In this document: one piece after another, positions 17,588 through 26,484 of the stretch
Layout: each line of letters starts with the position of its first letter
How positions within the stretch are numbered: the stretch's first letter is position 1
NCBI GenBank assembly: GCA_965198325.1
Contig: CBDAPE010000019.1
Location: 186,001 to 250,000, forward strand
Reading direction: 5' to 3'
DNA length: 64,000 nt
DNA from: CBDAPE01 sp965198325
GTDB lineage: Bacteria; Pseudomonadota; Alphaproteobacteria; UBA828; JAPUJA01
Translations under genes and position numbers: made by a program
The notes under the pieces: generated by a model
Database searches by the model: none
Told to the model about the DNA's origin: nothing
The model's input: the letters and a program-made list of their open reading frames with translations, nothing else

Positions 17588-18553
17588 TTGACGAGTCGCA
17601 ACTGGATTGATCACATTGGCTGGGAAACGCCCGAAACGCCTTGGAGATCGATTGTGCCGACCGTGATCTCGACAGACGATTCCTATCGGATCAAGGCGCC
17701 GAGCAGCGACGACGGCGCCATGCCGGACGCGTTCGCGCTGGGTCCGGATCATATTGTGCCCACGGCTGCAGTCGATCAGTTCTGGGCCGATGGTGCGGTA
17801 TGCATGCGCAACGTGATGGACCAGGCGACCATCGACGCGCTCAGAGCCGAGGCCGATGAGGCGGTCGCCAATCCAAGCCCCGATGCGCGCTTGATCAAGA
17901 TGGAAGGCGATCCCAACGTCTTCTTTTACGAATTCAATATCTGGCGCCAACATCCCGTCCTGCGCACGGTGCTCTTCGAAAGCCACATCCGGGACGTCGG
18001 GGCGGCGCTAATGCGTTCGAAGAGCGTGACGCTCCACTACACCAACACCTTCGTCAAGGACGGCGGCGCGTCGGACAAGCCGACGCCCTGGCACGAGGAT
18101 GCCTCTTATCATCGCGTGACGGGAAAACAGGCCATCGCCATCTTCCTGGCCTACGATCACATGCCGGCGGACACGACGCTCAAGTTCAAGCAAGGCTCTC
18201 ACTTGCGCGACGGGCCGATCTATATGGGCTCGACCTTTCAGAAGGGAGAGGAATACGGCGCGTGGATGGACGATCACATTCCAATGCCGCCCCAGGAAGA
18301 GCTCGATGCACGGTTCCGGACGATCTACTGGGAGGTCTTCCCCGGCGACGCGCTGGCCTTTACCCAGCGCACATTGCATGCGGGCCCCGGCAATACACTT
18401 CCGACCAGGCGCCATGCTACGTCGTTCAATTTGATCGGCGATGACATCGGTTATGACGCCCGGCCCGGCCCGGTCGATTCGCCGGGCGGGCTCGACCCCG
18501 ATATTCCTCATGGCGCCCATCCGGCGGGTAAGGTGTTTCTGAAATTGCGCTGA
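17588..18553 (+). CDS. Phytanoyl-CoA dioxygenase (PhyH)-family oxygenase
   Basis: This Fe(II)/2-oxoglutarate oxygenase of the PhyH family has up to 321 residues. The iron triad is visible as the HxD of PWHEDASYH and the distal His in TLHAGPGN, with Arg nearby (TRRHATSFN) for 2-oxoglutarate. These enzymes hydroxylate lipids, ectoine, mercaptohistidine and many small amines. The start is unsure: a TTG at 17588 gives the longest form, a GTG at 17654 and an ATG at 17720 are alternatives, and homologous sequence begins around PDHIVPTAAVDQFW. It follows the aldehyde dehydrogenase closely. Confidence 0.82.
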   Translation: MTSRNWIDHIGWETPETPWRSIVPTVISTDDSYRIKAPSSDDGAMPDAFALGPDHIVPTAAVDQFWADGAVCMRNVMDQATIDALRAEADEAVANPSPDARLIKMEGDPNVFFYEFNIWRQHPVLRTVLFESHIRDVGAALMRSKSVTLHYTNTFVKDGGASDKPTPWHEDASYHRVTGKQAIAIFLAYDHMPADTTLKFKQGSHLRDGPIYMGSTFQKGEEYGAWMDDHIPMPPQEELDARFRTIYWEVFPGDALAFTQRTLHAGPGNTLPTRRHATSFNLIGDDIGYDARPGPVDSPGGLDPDIPHGAHPAGKVFLKLR

Positions 18554-18621
18554 AATCGTTCGTTTGAGACAGCCGTGAAACGCTCGTTGGGATTTGAAGC
18601 GACTGGCCGTCGATCGCCGGT

Positions 18622-19859
18622 TCAGGCCGCCGCGGTTTCCCGAGAGTCGGACTGGCTCAAAAGGCCTGTCCCGCGCAGATCGGCATTCTCCAGAGTAGCG
18701 TCCGTCAAGTCAGCATCGTTGAACACAGCGTCGACCAGTACGGCATTGCGAAGATTGGCCTGAGTGCAGTCAGCCCTCGAAAGGACTGCACCCGTCAAAT
18801 CGGCGCCTGTCAAGATCGCCGGCCAATAGCGTCCCGTCGGTTTACCTTCGTTGCAGCAGATTTCGGCAGGGCCCAGGCGCGCATCGCGAAGATCGGCGTC
18901 GATGAGAGTTGCCCCGGACAGGTTAGCGCCAGACAAGTCCGCTTCGAAGAGGTTGGCCTGTTTCAGCTCCGCCTTGGTCAGATCGCACAGCATGAGCAAG
19001 GATTTAGAGAGATCGGCGCCGCACAGGGTCGTACGGCGCAGACTGGCGCCGCTCAGGTCGATCTCGGACAATTCGATGCCGCTCAAATTCCAGTCGTCGA
19101 AATCCGCGCGCTCGCCATCCCGCCCGCCGCTGTTGATCCAAATCGTATGGAGAAAAAGCATTTCGTCGATAGCTATACTGCGACTCTCGTCGATCTCGAC
19201 CGACCCGGGCTCTGAAGCCGGCGCCATGACGCCCTGCCCCACCAAGTCGACGTTCTCCACGCTGGCATTTGCCAAGCTGGCACCGGTCATCTGGGCGCCA
19301 CTGAGATTGGCGCCGTCGAGGCTGAAATTTTCGAGATTGACGTCTCTCAAGTCAGTACTCGACAGGTCTGCGCCCCGGAGGTTGGACCATTTGAGATTCA
19401 CGCCCTTCAGCTTGGCACCCGTTAGAATTGTGCCGGTCAGATCCACATTTTGAATCTTCGCGCCGGTCAGAGTCGCGTCCGGAAGGTTTGCATTTCTGAG
19501 GTTCGCGCGATCGAGCGAACAGTCGGCCAAATCGGCCTCGAGGATATGGGCATCTTCCAGATTTGCGTGCGAAAGCTGGGAACCGGCGAGCTTCGCACTT
19601 CGCAGATGGGCGCCCGCCAGATTAGCCCCTTGCAGCGTGCAATCTTGAAGCCAAGCGTTGGACAGATCGGCCTTCGAGAGATTAATACCGTCGAGCTTGC
19701 TTCGCGAGAGATCCGCGCCCGCAAACTTGGCTGTCCGGAGATCGATATTTACCAGCTCCCAGCCCCGCAGATCGGCATTGCTGAAATCGGCACGGGCACC
19801 GTCGGTTTTCGCTGGTGTTGCAGAATGATCTCGACGAATTGGTCGCGCGTATTCGACAT
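18622..19859 (-). pseudogene. Pentapeptide-repeat protein with a one-base frameshift near the start
   Basis: About 410 residues of A(D/N)LxX pentapeptide repeats form a right-handed quadrilateral beta-helix. The frame is open from 18622 up to about 19880, but the likely true start is the ATG at 19859 in another frame. That start gives MSNTRDQFVEIILQHQRK, a normal pentapeptide-protein leader. A four-base T run at 19806-19809 (A run on the coding strand) needs one more base to join leader and repeats. A second leader-like segment (LHTIWINSGGRDGERADF) in the middle suggests two repeat domains. Function is unknown. The gene has lower GC than its neighbours. Confidence 0.75.
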
Positions 19860-19975
19860 AATTGTTAAAATATGCCGTAAAATCATTTTAATGTCAATAT
19901 AAATATGTAGTTTTAGGATAATTATTTGGTGTAGCAGCTCCGTCGACTGAATCGTTCAGATCGCCTCGGAGGGAT
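19860..19975 (-). promoter_or_regulatory. AT-rich promoter region with dyad upstream of the pentapeptide gene
   Basis: This 116-bp gap is strikingly AT-rich in a GC-rich window. It contains a perfect hyphenated palindrome, TAAAAT-C-ATTTTA, at 19878-19890, next to a further TTAAAAT at 19865-19871. It lies just upstream of the ATG at 19859 and could hold a promoter with an operator, or AT-rich transferred DNA. Confidence 0.4.
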
Positions 19976-20857
19976 TTAGAGGCCCAGGGCGGTGAGATCC
20001 AGCACGCCGGCGGCGACCGGCGGGCACCAAAAATAGCTTCCGGAAACCGGCCTGGTGAACTGGAAGAGCCCATCGACGACGCCGTCCTCCTTGCCGGTCA
20101 TGCGCCTGAGCTGGGCCTCGAAGGGATCGAGCGAGTTGCCGAACGCGACGAACATCAGCCCCTGGTCCGGGCCATCCGCCCAAGGCATGGATCGGCGGAG
20201 CACGAACGCTTCGGGCTGGAAGCTTTCCTGAGCGGTGCGCTTGACGTGAGCGGATGCTGGCGCCTCGTCGAATTCTTCATTGCCGGCTTGGTGCCGGCCG
20301 ATAACGTCGTCCCGTTCGGTCTGGGTCATGGCTTCGAGACAATCGAGGCCGTGGACCCACTGCTGCACGGCGACGAAGCTCGAGCCGTCGAGCCCGGCGC
20401 CCATCCCCCGAACGAACGCCGCTTCGAGCGCATCATCGCCCGTCGGATTCTCCGTTCCGTCCTCGTAGCCCGAGAGATCGAGGCCGCCGTCGTATTTGAA
20501 GCCGTCAACCACCCGGTCGCACTGGAAATCGGAAGCCGTTGCCCGAGCGAATGCCCGGCCCGCGTGCAGGAGCGTGCCTCGATCGTTGCCCCGCAGCCAA
20601 CACCACAGGTCTGCCTGGGTGGAGGGGACATCACAGCCCGGACCGCCCAATGCAGGAAACGGGTGAAGCCGTTCAATCGAGCGCCCGGGCGACTGGACCA
20701 AGCCGGGGCCAAGGCCGATCACCGCGCCGGCATCGGCCGGATTCCCGCGCAGGGCCTCGAGGCCAGCCGCGGCGTCGCCGTCCGGGGCGAGGCGAAACTC
20801 GAGGTAGCGGCACAGGGCAGGTATCGGCGCGAGAATGCCAGGCTGAAAATCGCTCAT
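19976..20857 (-). CDS. DyP-type haem peroxidase
   Basis: This 293-residue dye-decolourising peroxidase has the GxxDG signature (GYEDGTENP), with the distal catalytic Asp. A likely proximal haem His is in ASAHVKRT. The block FVAFGNSLDPFEAQLRRMTG and the end of the protein fit the family. There is no signal peptide, so it should be cytoplasmic. The start MSDFQPGIL at 20857 is chosen because the long upstream extension has no family similarity and overlaps the kinase-like gene. It is the last gene of the long minus-strand run beginning at 31040. Confidence 0.87.
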   Translation of the reverse strand: MSDFQPGILAPIPALCRYLEFRLAPDGDAAAGLEALRGNPADAGAVIGLGPGLVQSPGRSIERLHPFPALGGPGCDVPSTQADLWCWLRGNDRGTLLHAGRAFARATASDFQCDRVVDGFKYDGGLDLSGYEDGTENPTGDDALEAAFVRGMGAGLDGSSFVAVQQWVHGLDCLEAMTQTERDDVIGRHQAGNEEFDEAPASAHVKRTAQESFQPEAFVLRRSMPWADGPDQGLMFVAFGNSLDPFEAQLRRMTGKEDGVVDGLFQFTRPVSGSYFWCPPVAAGVLDLTALGL

Positions 20858-20898
20858 GCGGGTCTCTCCGGGGGCTTGAGTAAGGCCATCGGCCAGGA

Positions 20899-21918
20899 TC
20901 AGGGATAGTTCGCACCATAGATCGCCCAGTCCCGATCGAACTGGGGGCGCAGCATGTCGATGAGCCCTTCGAGCCGGGGCTCCTCGTCGGGGAAAAATTC
21001 CGTCATGCCGATGTTGTACTCCTCGGGCGAGACGAAATAATAGGGATCGAGCAGGGTGACCATGACTTCGCCCAGGACACGGAGCATCGACATCATCTTG
21101 AAAGCGCGAACCTCGTGCAGGGTCGCCTCGATCTCGTCCGAATCGGCTTCGGGGAAATAGGTCACGACCGCGTAGCGGTCCAAGGCTTCGCCAGCGCCGA
21201 TCCAGGTCAGCATGTCGGCGATGTCGGATTTTGGATTGCCGTAGGCCCCGGCATCCCAATCGATGAACAGAACATCGCCGGCCTCGTTAAACATCATGTT
21301 CACATAGGCCAGATCGTTGTGGGTGAACACCGGATTGAAAGGCCGGATCGCGCGCTCCAGCCGATCGGTCACGTCGCGGAAGTGAGGCACCTCACCGATC
21401 CACGCGGAGGGCTCAAAGCCGGTCGCCACCTTGCCTCGCTCCAGGGTGTTGAGATGGCGGCGGATGGTGTGAAACGGCCACCAGTAGCTGATGGTCTCCT
21501 CGATCGCATCCGAGTTCGCGTGCATCAAGTGCATCCGCTCGATGACATGGGCCATCATCGCCGGGTCCTTGGCCTGCTCTTCGGTCATGACCGGCGAGGG
21601 AATGAAGTCGGTGATCGTGAGGTTAGGCTCCCAATATCGCAGCGCCGGCCCGAACCCCAGCTTGTGGGCCGCGATCGTACACTGGACGACCGAGGTCTGC
21701 CGAGTGCGGTACTGATCGACGCCGCACCGAACCGCGTATCGCTTGCCGTCGCCATCGGTCGCGAAATAGGTTCGGTTGGTCAGGCCGCCGAAATGCTGCG
21801 CGACGTCGACCGACCCGGTCCAGATCGGAAGGCCGCGGATATGGTCCTGAATCTCATCGCTCGACAAGCTCCGTCGAATCCGGGATATTTCGCTGGAGCC
21901 GAAAAAATTGTCCCGCAT
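20899..21918 (-). CDS. Choline kinase/aminoglycoside phosphotransferase-fold protein
   Basis: This 339-residue protein has the APH/choline-kinase fold. The catalytic loop is FTHNDLAYVNMMF (HxDxxxxN) and the metal-binding Asp is in FIDWDAGAYGNP. The N-terminal FGGLTNRTYFATDGDGKRYAVRCG matches the ATP-binding beta-sheet. Family members phosphorylate choline, ethanolamine, sugars or drugs. An AGGAGATC site precedes the ATG at 21918. It sits between a VOC protein and the DyP gene on the same strand. The substrate is unknown. Confidence 0.82.
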   Translation of the reverse strand: MRDNFFGSSEISRIRRSLSSDEIQDHIRGLPIWTGSVDVAQHFGGLTNRTYFATDGDGKRYAVRCGVDQYRTRQTSVVQCTIAAHKLGFGPALRYWEPNLTITDFIPSPVMTEEQAKDPAMMAHVIERMHLMHANSDAIEETISYWWPFHTIRRHLNTLERGKVATGFEPSAWIGEVPHFRDVTDRLERAIRPFNPVFTHNDLAYVNMMFNEAGDVLFIDWDAGAYGNPKSDIADMLTWIGAGEALDRYAVVTYFPEADSDEIEATLHEVRAFKMMSMLRVLGEVMVTLLDPYYFVSPEEYNIGMTEFFPDEEPRLEGLIDMLRPQFDRDWAIYGANYP

Positions 21919-21933
21919 GGCGATCTCCTGCTG

Positions 21934-22425
21934 CTAGCGTCGCGCCGCCTTGACGGCGGCGGCATCAGGCAGAGAAATGAGCTCGACAAGCACACCGTCG
22001 GGATCGCGTACCGTCAGCGCAGCGATCGTGCCATAGCCCGGCAGTTCGAGCGAAAGCGGCTTTGAAACGAAGGGAACCCCCTGGGCATCGAGCCGGGCTG
22101 CAACCGCGTCGAGATCCTCGCCTGTGACTTCGAACGACAGCATGAACAACCCGGGATCGCCCGGTATTGCGGCGCGGCGCGGCGACTCGCCCGATAGTCC
22201 CTCGAAGGCGGTCAGTTCGATCTCACCCACCTGGCTGCGGCCCTGCTGCAGGATGATCGCCCGCGCGGTGACGCCGCCGGGCAGATCGAAGAGCCGGCGG
22301 AAGTCCTCGCCCGAAAGGGGCATGTCCAGGGTCTTCCGGAATCCCAGCAAGCCGCAATAAAACGTCTGGGAGCGCTCGATATCGCGCACCGACAGTGCGG
22401 CGTGGTGGATTTCGCTGATCGGCAC
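21934..22425 (-). CDS. VOC-family (glyoxalase/dioxygenase fold) protein
   Basis: This 163-residue protein of the vicinal oxygen chelate superfamily begins with HHAALSVRDIERSQTFYCGLLGF, in which the His is a likely metal ligand, and ends with the partner motif VRDPDGVLVELISLP with a Glu ligand. It starts with GTG at 22425 behind a GGGGGAGG site. It may be an epimerase, lyase or ring-cleavage enzyme for a pathway intermediate of the adjacent AtuA-type operon. Confidence 0.8.
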   Translation of the reverse strand: MPISEIHHAALSVRDIERSQTFYCGLLGFRKTLDMPLSGEDFRRLFDLPGGVTARAIILQQGRSQVGEIELTAFEGLSGESPRRAAIPGDPGLFMLSFEVTGEDLDAVAARLDAQGVPFVSKPLSLELPGYGTIAALTVRDPDGVLVELISLPDAAAVKAARR

Positions 22426-22455
22426 CTGCCTCCCCCTCTTACGCTTGTTCCGTCG

Positions 22456-22833
22456 TCATCCCCCAAGGGGGACGATTTCCTTCTCGTCGGCGAACCAGAC
22501 GGGTGAGCGGGTGTGGTCTATAAGGCGCTTTTCGTCGTCAAGCATTTCCTGGGCCGCCGCACGCGCCGCCGTGCTGTGGCGCAGGGCCTTGAAGGCCTCG
22601 GCACTCTCGTACCAGACCTCGGCGACCCCGTCGAACGGTTCGGGTGCGTCGCGAAAATTGCGCAAGGCGTCGGATAGGGAGCCCGGCAGGGTGTGGAGCT
22701 GGACATAGCGCTTCACACCGAGCGCATCCTTGTTATTGACCAACAGGGGTGCGTGGCGATTGAGCCAGTAATCCTGGAACTCATCGAGACTACGCGACAG
22801 TAGACGGCGCATACAGAAGATCAATTTGAACAT
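22456..22833 (-). CDS. EthD-domain protein
   Basis: This 125-residue dimeric alpha/beta-barrel protein of the EthD type has the family start FKLIFCMRRLLSRSLDEFQDYWLNRHAPLL and a central WYESAEAFKAL segment. EthD-like proteins accompany degradative oxygenase and acyl-CoA operons, and some are lyases or monooxygenase-like. The start MFKLIF at 22833 lies 30 bp after the AtuA-C gene. The longer open frame is ignored because the extra part overlaps that gene. Confidence 0.8.
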   Translation of the reverse strand: MFKLIFCMRRLLSRSLDEFQDYWLNRHAPLLVNNKDALGVKRYVQLHTLPGSLSDALRNFRDAPEPFDGVAEVWYESAEAFKALRHSTAARAAAQEMLDDEKRLIDHTRSPVWFADEKEIVPLGG

Positions 22834-22862
22834 GAAGGGGTCCTCCGGGGCTCGCGGGCTGG

Positions 22863-23177
22863 TCAGTTCGCGACAACGGGCAGGCGGAGCATCGCGTTGC
22901 CCAGCGCCTTGCCGGTCTGATCGAGCCGGAGCGTTGCCGTCGCGCCGCCACCCAAGGCGTGCTCCATCACGACCACGACCGCCTCGATGTTGGCCATGGG
23001 ATAGACGTGGATCGGGCCCTCCACCCAAGCGCCGTACAGTGCCGCAACCCGCTCGGGCGTGATCGAGGTCAGCAGGGCGGGATAGTCGGCGGGCGTGCGT
23101 GCGACGACGCCGACGGTGACGGAATCGCCTTTGTCGCCGGAGCGGACATAGGCGATATCACAGAGCAGCCGGGCCAT
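22863..23177 (-). CDS. AtuA C-terminal-domain-like small protein
   Basis: This 104-residue protein is similar to the small C-terminal domain often fused to, or encoded beside, AtuA (DUF1446) proteins: LCDIAYVRSGDKGDSVTVGVVAR and YPMANIEAVVVVMEHALGGGATATLRLD. It begins 2 bp after the AtuA stop, so the two are co-translated and probably form a complex. Its biochemical role is not known. In the pseudomonad atu pathway AtuA takes part in acyclic terpene utilisation. Confidence 0.8.
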   Translation of the reverse strand: MARLLCDIAYVRSGDKGDSVTVGVVARTPADYPALLTSITPERVAALYGAWVEGPIHVYPMANIEAVVVVMEHALGGGATATLRLDQTGKALGNAMLRLPVVAN

Positions 23178-23179
23178 GT

Positions 23180-24544
23180 TCAGGCTTCCAGAATTTCGAC
23201 GCTCTGACGCACCAGCTCGCGGGGGACGAGCGTCGGCCAGAGCGAGACGACGGGGCGAGGTTTGAGCGGCGTACCGAAAGCGGTTCCGCCCGGCCCCATG
23301 ATCCAGAGCTGGCTGCAGGCCCGCCGGACCTTCTCGGCCTCCTCACGGGTCGCCGCGCGCACGGCGACGCGCAGACCCACCTCGTTGAGATCGGCCGGCG
23401 GTTCCGGTGCGGCGGGACCGTGCAGGCAGTTCACACCGATCAGATCAAACTGCATCGCGTCCGGTTGCAGGCCCATCCGCTCGAAGCGCTCGAGCAAACT
23501 CTCGCGGGCCTTGGCAGCGCGGCCCAAGGCATCGGGCCAGGGGAAGAACAACTGACCCTCGCCGACCCAGCCATCCTGATAGCCGATAACCAGCTTCAAA
23601 TGATCGGGCGGCGACCGCCCGCTCATATTGGTGATCCGTACCCGGTCATCGCCCAGATCCTCGAGGCTGAGCGTGGTGAAGTCGGCGATCCCGTCGGGCA
23701 TGACGTAGTTTGCCGGATCGCCGATCTCGTACACCAGATGCTCCTTGATGGTGAACGGATCGACGCGTCCGCCGGTGTGCGCCAACTTGGTGATCACCGC
23801 CGAGCCGTCGGCTTCGAGTTCGATGATCGGAAAGCCCGCCCGGCCCATATGGGGCATCTCCGCCCAGCGCGATGACATGCCCCCGGTACACGCGGCCGCA
23901 CATTCCATGATATGGCCGAGCGTGATCGCAGCACCGATTCGGTCGGCGTTCTCGGGCGTGCGATCCCAGCCCTGTTCGAACAGGATCGGCCCAACGAAGA
24001 GCGCGTTGTCGGATACCCGGCCGGCGACAACGATATCCGCATCGGCCGCCAGCGCTTCGACGATGCCGCTCGAATCCGTGTAGACGTTGGCTGCGACGAC
24101 GCGGTTGCGAACCCGTTCGAAATCGGCGTCGCCGGTCTCCATGTTCGTGAAACCGACGCCGGCCTCGTCAAGCTCGTCGAGACGATCGAGCAGATCGTCA
24201 CCTTCAATCAGTGCGATACGGGTGCCAGGCATATCCAGCTCCCGTGCCGTCTCGACGAGCGCCCGGGCAGCCGCCCGGGGATTGGCCCCGCCGCCGTTGG
24301 AGATCAGCGTCGTGCCATTGGCGCGTGCCGGCCCCAGCAGGGCTTTCACATGGCTTACCACATCGGGGATATAACCCGCGTCGGGAGTCTTCAGCTTCTG
24401 GCGCTGCAGGAGCGCCATCGTCAGCTCGGCGAGATAGTCGGAGCAGAGGTAATCGAGATTGGCGTGTTCCACCAACTCAAGCGCCGGATCGAGTGCATCG
24501 CCCCAGAAACCGGACCCCGAGCCGAGCCGAAAGGACTTGGTCAT
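23180..24544 (-). CDS. AtuA-like protein (DUF1446, acyclic terpene utilisation)
   Basis: This 454-residue DUF1446 protein has the recognisable GSGSGFWGDALDP start, PADIVVAGRVSDNALFVGP-type centre (here DADIVVAGRVSDNALF), HIMECAAACTGG and the TKLAHTGGRVDPFTIKEHLVYEIGDP region. In pseudomonads AtuA belongs to the citronellol/geraniol degradation gene set, and its reaction is unclear. Its ATG overlaps the stop of the old-yellow-enzyme gene (ATGA). The neighbours encode acyl-CoA dehydrogenase, enoyl-CoA hydratase and ligase, fitting breakdown of a branched or terpenoid acid. Confidence 0.85.
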   Translation of the reverse strand: MTKSFRLGSGSGFWGDALDPALELVEHANLDYLCSDYLAELTMALLQRQKLKTPDAGYIPDVVSHVKALLGPARANGTTLISNGGGANPRAAARALVETARELDMPGTRIALIEGDDLLDRLDELDEAGVGFTNMETGDADFERVRNRVVAANVYTDSSGIVEALAADADIVVAGRVSDNALFVGPILFEQGWDRTPENADRIGAAITLGHIMECAAACTGGMSSRWAEMPHMGRAGFPIIELEADGSAVITKLAHTGGRVDPFTIKEHLVYEIGDPANYVMPDGIADFTTLSLEDLGDDRVRITNMSGRSPPDHLKLVIGYQDGWVGEGQLFFPWPDALGRAAKARESLLERFERMGLQPDAMQFDLIGVNCLHGPAAPEPPADLNEVGLRVAVRAATREEAEKVRRACSQLWIMGPGGTAFGTPLKPRPVVSLWPTLVPRELVRQSVEILEA

Positions 24545-26484
24545 GCCGCGCTCTCCCGGTCGCCAGCCGGCTCGTCGAAGCGGCGCGCCAGCTCGATCGC
24601 CCGGTAGATGCCGCCGGTCATGCGCTCGGCCTCCCAGCAATCGTCGATCCAGGTGTCGACGGGGACGGGAGGCGTCGGGTAACGCCACGCTGTTACTTCG
24701 TCGCCGCCAGTGCCATGACCCCAGACGACAACGTCGGCCGCTTCGAGCAGCGCCGGTTCGAGCATACCGTCGGGCACCAGTTCGATGGCGACGCGGCGCT
24801 CGGAGAGCTGGCGGCGAACGTAGCGGCGATAGCCTGGATGGGAATCGATGCCGAGGTCCTTGGCGGTCGCGACCAGTCGGACCGTGCGTCCCGGCTCGGC
24901 CAGCCGATATGCCGTCTGGGCCGCGCAGAGGTCGCCGCCGACGACCACGATCCTCCCCCGTTCGGGCGGCACAGCCCGTTCAGCAGCAACGTCGTAGGCG
25001 GAGACCTGCGTCAATCCCTCCAGCGCGGCGAACGGTGCCGTCGGCTCGAAGCCGCGAACGCCCCAGAGCGCATCGGCGGGACCGACGGTCTCGACATCGT
25101 CGACGACCGCAACGCCTGCCTCGCGGGCGCGGCGCAAGGCGACGTCGACCAGTTCCATGAATTCCGCCTGGCCCGGAACTCGCGACCGCCAGCCCTGCAT
25201 GCCGCCGTAGCCGCCGACCCCCGTCGCCAGTGTGACGTCGTGACCCCTGAGTGCGGCGACCCGCGCCGCCCAGCAGGCCGCGATGCAGCTGCCCAGAACC
25301 ATCACGCAGCGGGCCGGGTCGGCCATCGGCATGGCAAGGGATTCGCGTCCGACCAGGGGATTGACCGGGCATATCGTTTCAGGCCGGGCCGAGCGTCCCA
25401 GGCAGACGTTGCAGCCCAGGCACCAGTCGATCCGCGCCGCGTGATCGCGCGCGGCCTTGAGTGGCAGATCAGGGTCGGCGATCGAGGCCCGGCCGAATGC
25501 CGCGAGATCGATCTGCCCGGCTCCGATCGCGACTTCGGCCACATCGGGGCGCTTAATCCGCCCTACGCCGATCACGGGAAGATCGACCGCGGCGCGCACC
25601 GCGCCGGCGAGATCGAGCCAGAGACCCTCGGGCTCTCCCGTGATCATGCTGAGCTGGTTGAAGGATTCGTAGACGCCCACGGAAACCGACAGCGCGTCGA
25701 CACCGTGCACCGCGAGTTCGCTGCCAATCGCGATCGCCTCGGGCAAGTCGTTCCCCTCGTCGACGAATTCCCGGGCACTGATCCGAACGACGACGGGAAA
25801 GTCGCCGCCCAGGTCCGCCTTCACGCCGTCGACGATATTGAGCAGGAAGCGGAGCCGATTTTCGAGCGATCCGCCATAATCGTCAGCCCGCTTGTTGGAG
25901 TAGGCAGAGAGGAAACCGCCGACGAGATAGCCGTGAGCGCCGTGGATCTCGATGCCGTCGAAACCGGCTTCTGAAATTCGGCGCGCCGCCGCGACAAAGG
26001 CCTTTTCCAGTTCCGCGATGCCGCCGCGGTCGAGTTCGCGGGGCATGTCGCGATTGAGGGGACAGGGAATCGGGCTGGGTGCGACGAGCTCCATACCGGT
26101 GAACTTTTGCTTGGTCTGCCGTCCGGCGTGGCTCAGCTGGCCAAACACAATGCCGCCTTCCGCGTGCACCGCATCGGCGAGCCGGCGCAAGCCCGGCACG
26201 TAGCTGTCGTCATGGGCCATGACCATATCCTTGATGACCTGGCCTGAGGGATCGACCCCGATATTTTCGGTGATCACGAGCCCGTAGCCGCCCTGGGCGC
26301 GGGTGGCAAGATAACGGCAGAGGCGCTCGCCGCAATAGCCGCCGGGCTCCGCAAACCCGGTGGTCAACCCGGGGACCACAAACCGGTTCGCGAGTTCGAC
26401 CCGGCCCAACGCGAAGGGACTGAACAGTCGGGGATAGGGCACGGGCCGCACCCCGTCGTCATTTGAGTTTGCGTTTTGCGCCAC
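24541..26484 (-). CDS. Old-yellow-enzyme-family oxidoreductase with Fe-S motif and degenerate C-terminal Rossmann half
   Basis: This 647-residue protein has the architecture of 2,4-dienoyl-CoA reductase and trimethylamine dehydrogenase: an FMN TIM barrel (about residues 15-350, with GQLSHAGRQ and GIEIHGAHGYLVGGFLS), a [4Fe-4S] cysteine cluster (CLGCNVCLG...ICPVNP), then a two-domain dinucleotide-binding part. In the C-terminal part the usual GxGxxG loops are altered: VLGSCIAACWAARVAALRG and VVVGGDLCAAQTAYRL. FAD or NAD binding there may be lost or changed. It may reduce an unsaturated acyl-CoA. Its 3' neighbour AtuA overlaps by 4 bp and its 5' neighbour overlaps by 26 bp. Confidence 0.82.
   Translation of the reverse strand: MAQNANSNDDGVRPVPYPRLFSPFALGRVELANRFVVPGLTTGFAEPGGYCGERLCRYLATRAQGGYGLVITENIGVDPSGQVIKDMVMAHDDSYVPGLRRLADAVHAEGGIVFGQLSHAGRQTKQKFTGMELVAPSPIPCPLNRDMPRELDRGGIAELEKAFVAAARRISEAGFDGIEIHGAHGYLVGGFLSAYSNKRADDYGGSLENRLRFLLNIVDGVKADLGGDFPVVVRISAREFVDEGNDLPEAIAIGSELAVHGVDALSVSVGVYESFNQLSMITGEPEGLWLDLAGAVRAAVDLPVIGVGRIKRPDVAEVAIGAGQIDLAAFGRASIADPDLPLKAARDHAARIDWCLGCNVCLGRSARPETICPVNPLVGRESLAMPMADPARCVMVLGSCIAACWAARVAALRGHDVTLATGVGGYGGMQGWRSRVPGQAEFMELVDVALRRAREAGVAVVDDVETVGPADALWGVRGFEPTAPFAALEGLTQVSAYDVAAERAVPPERGRIVVVGGDLCAAQTAYRLAEPGRTVRLVATAKDLGIDSHPGYRRYVRRQLSERRVAIELVPDGMLEPALLEAADVVVWGHGTGGDEVTAWRYPTPPVPVDTWIDDCWEAERMTGGIYRAIELARRFDEPAGDRESAA

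Noticed and set aside
19450..19902. Plus-strand open frame over the pentapeptide gene
   Set aside because: It is a shadow of the pentapeptide repeats and shows a repetitive pattern for that reason.
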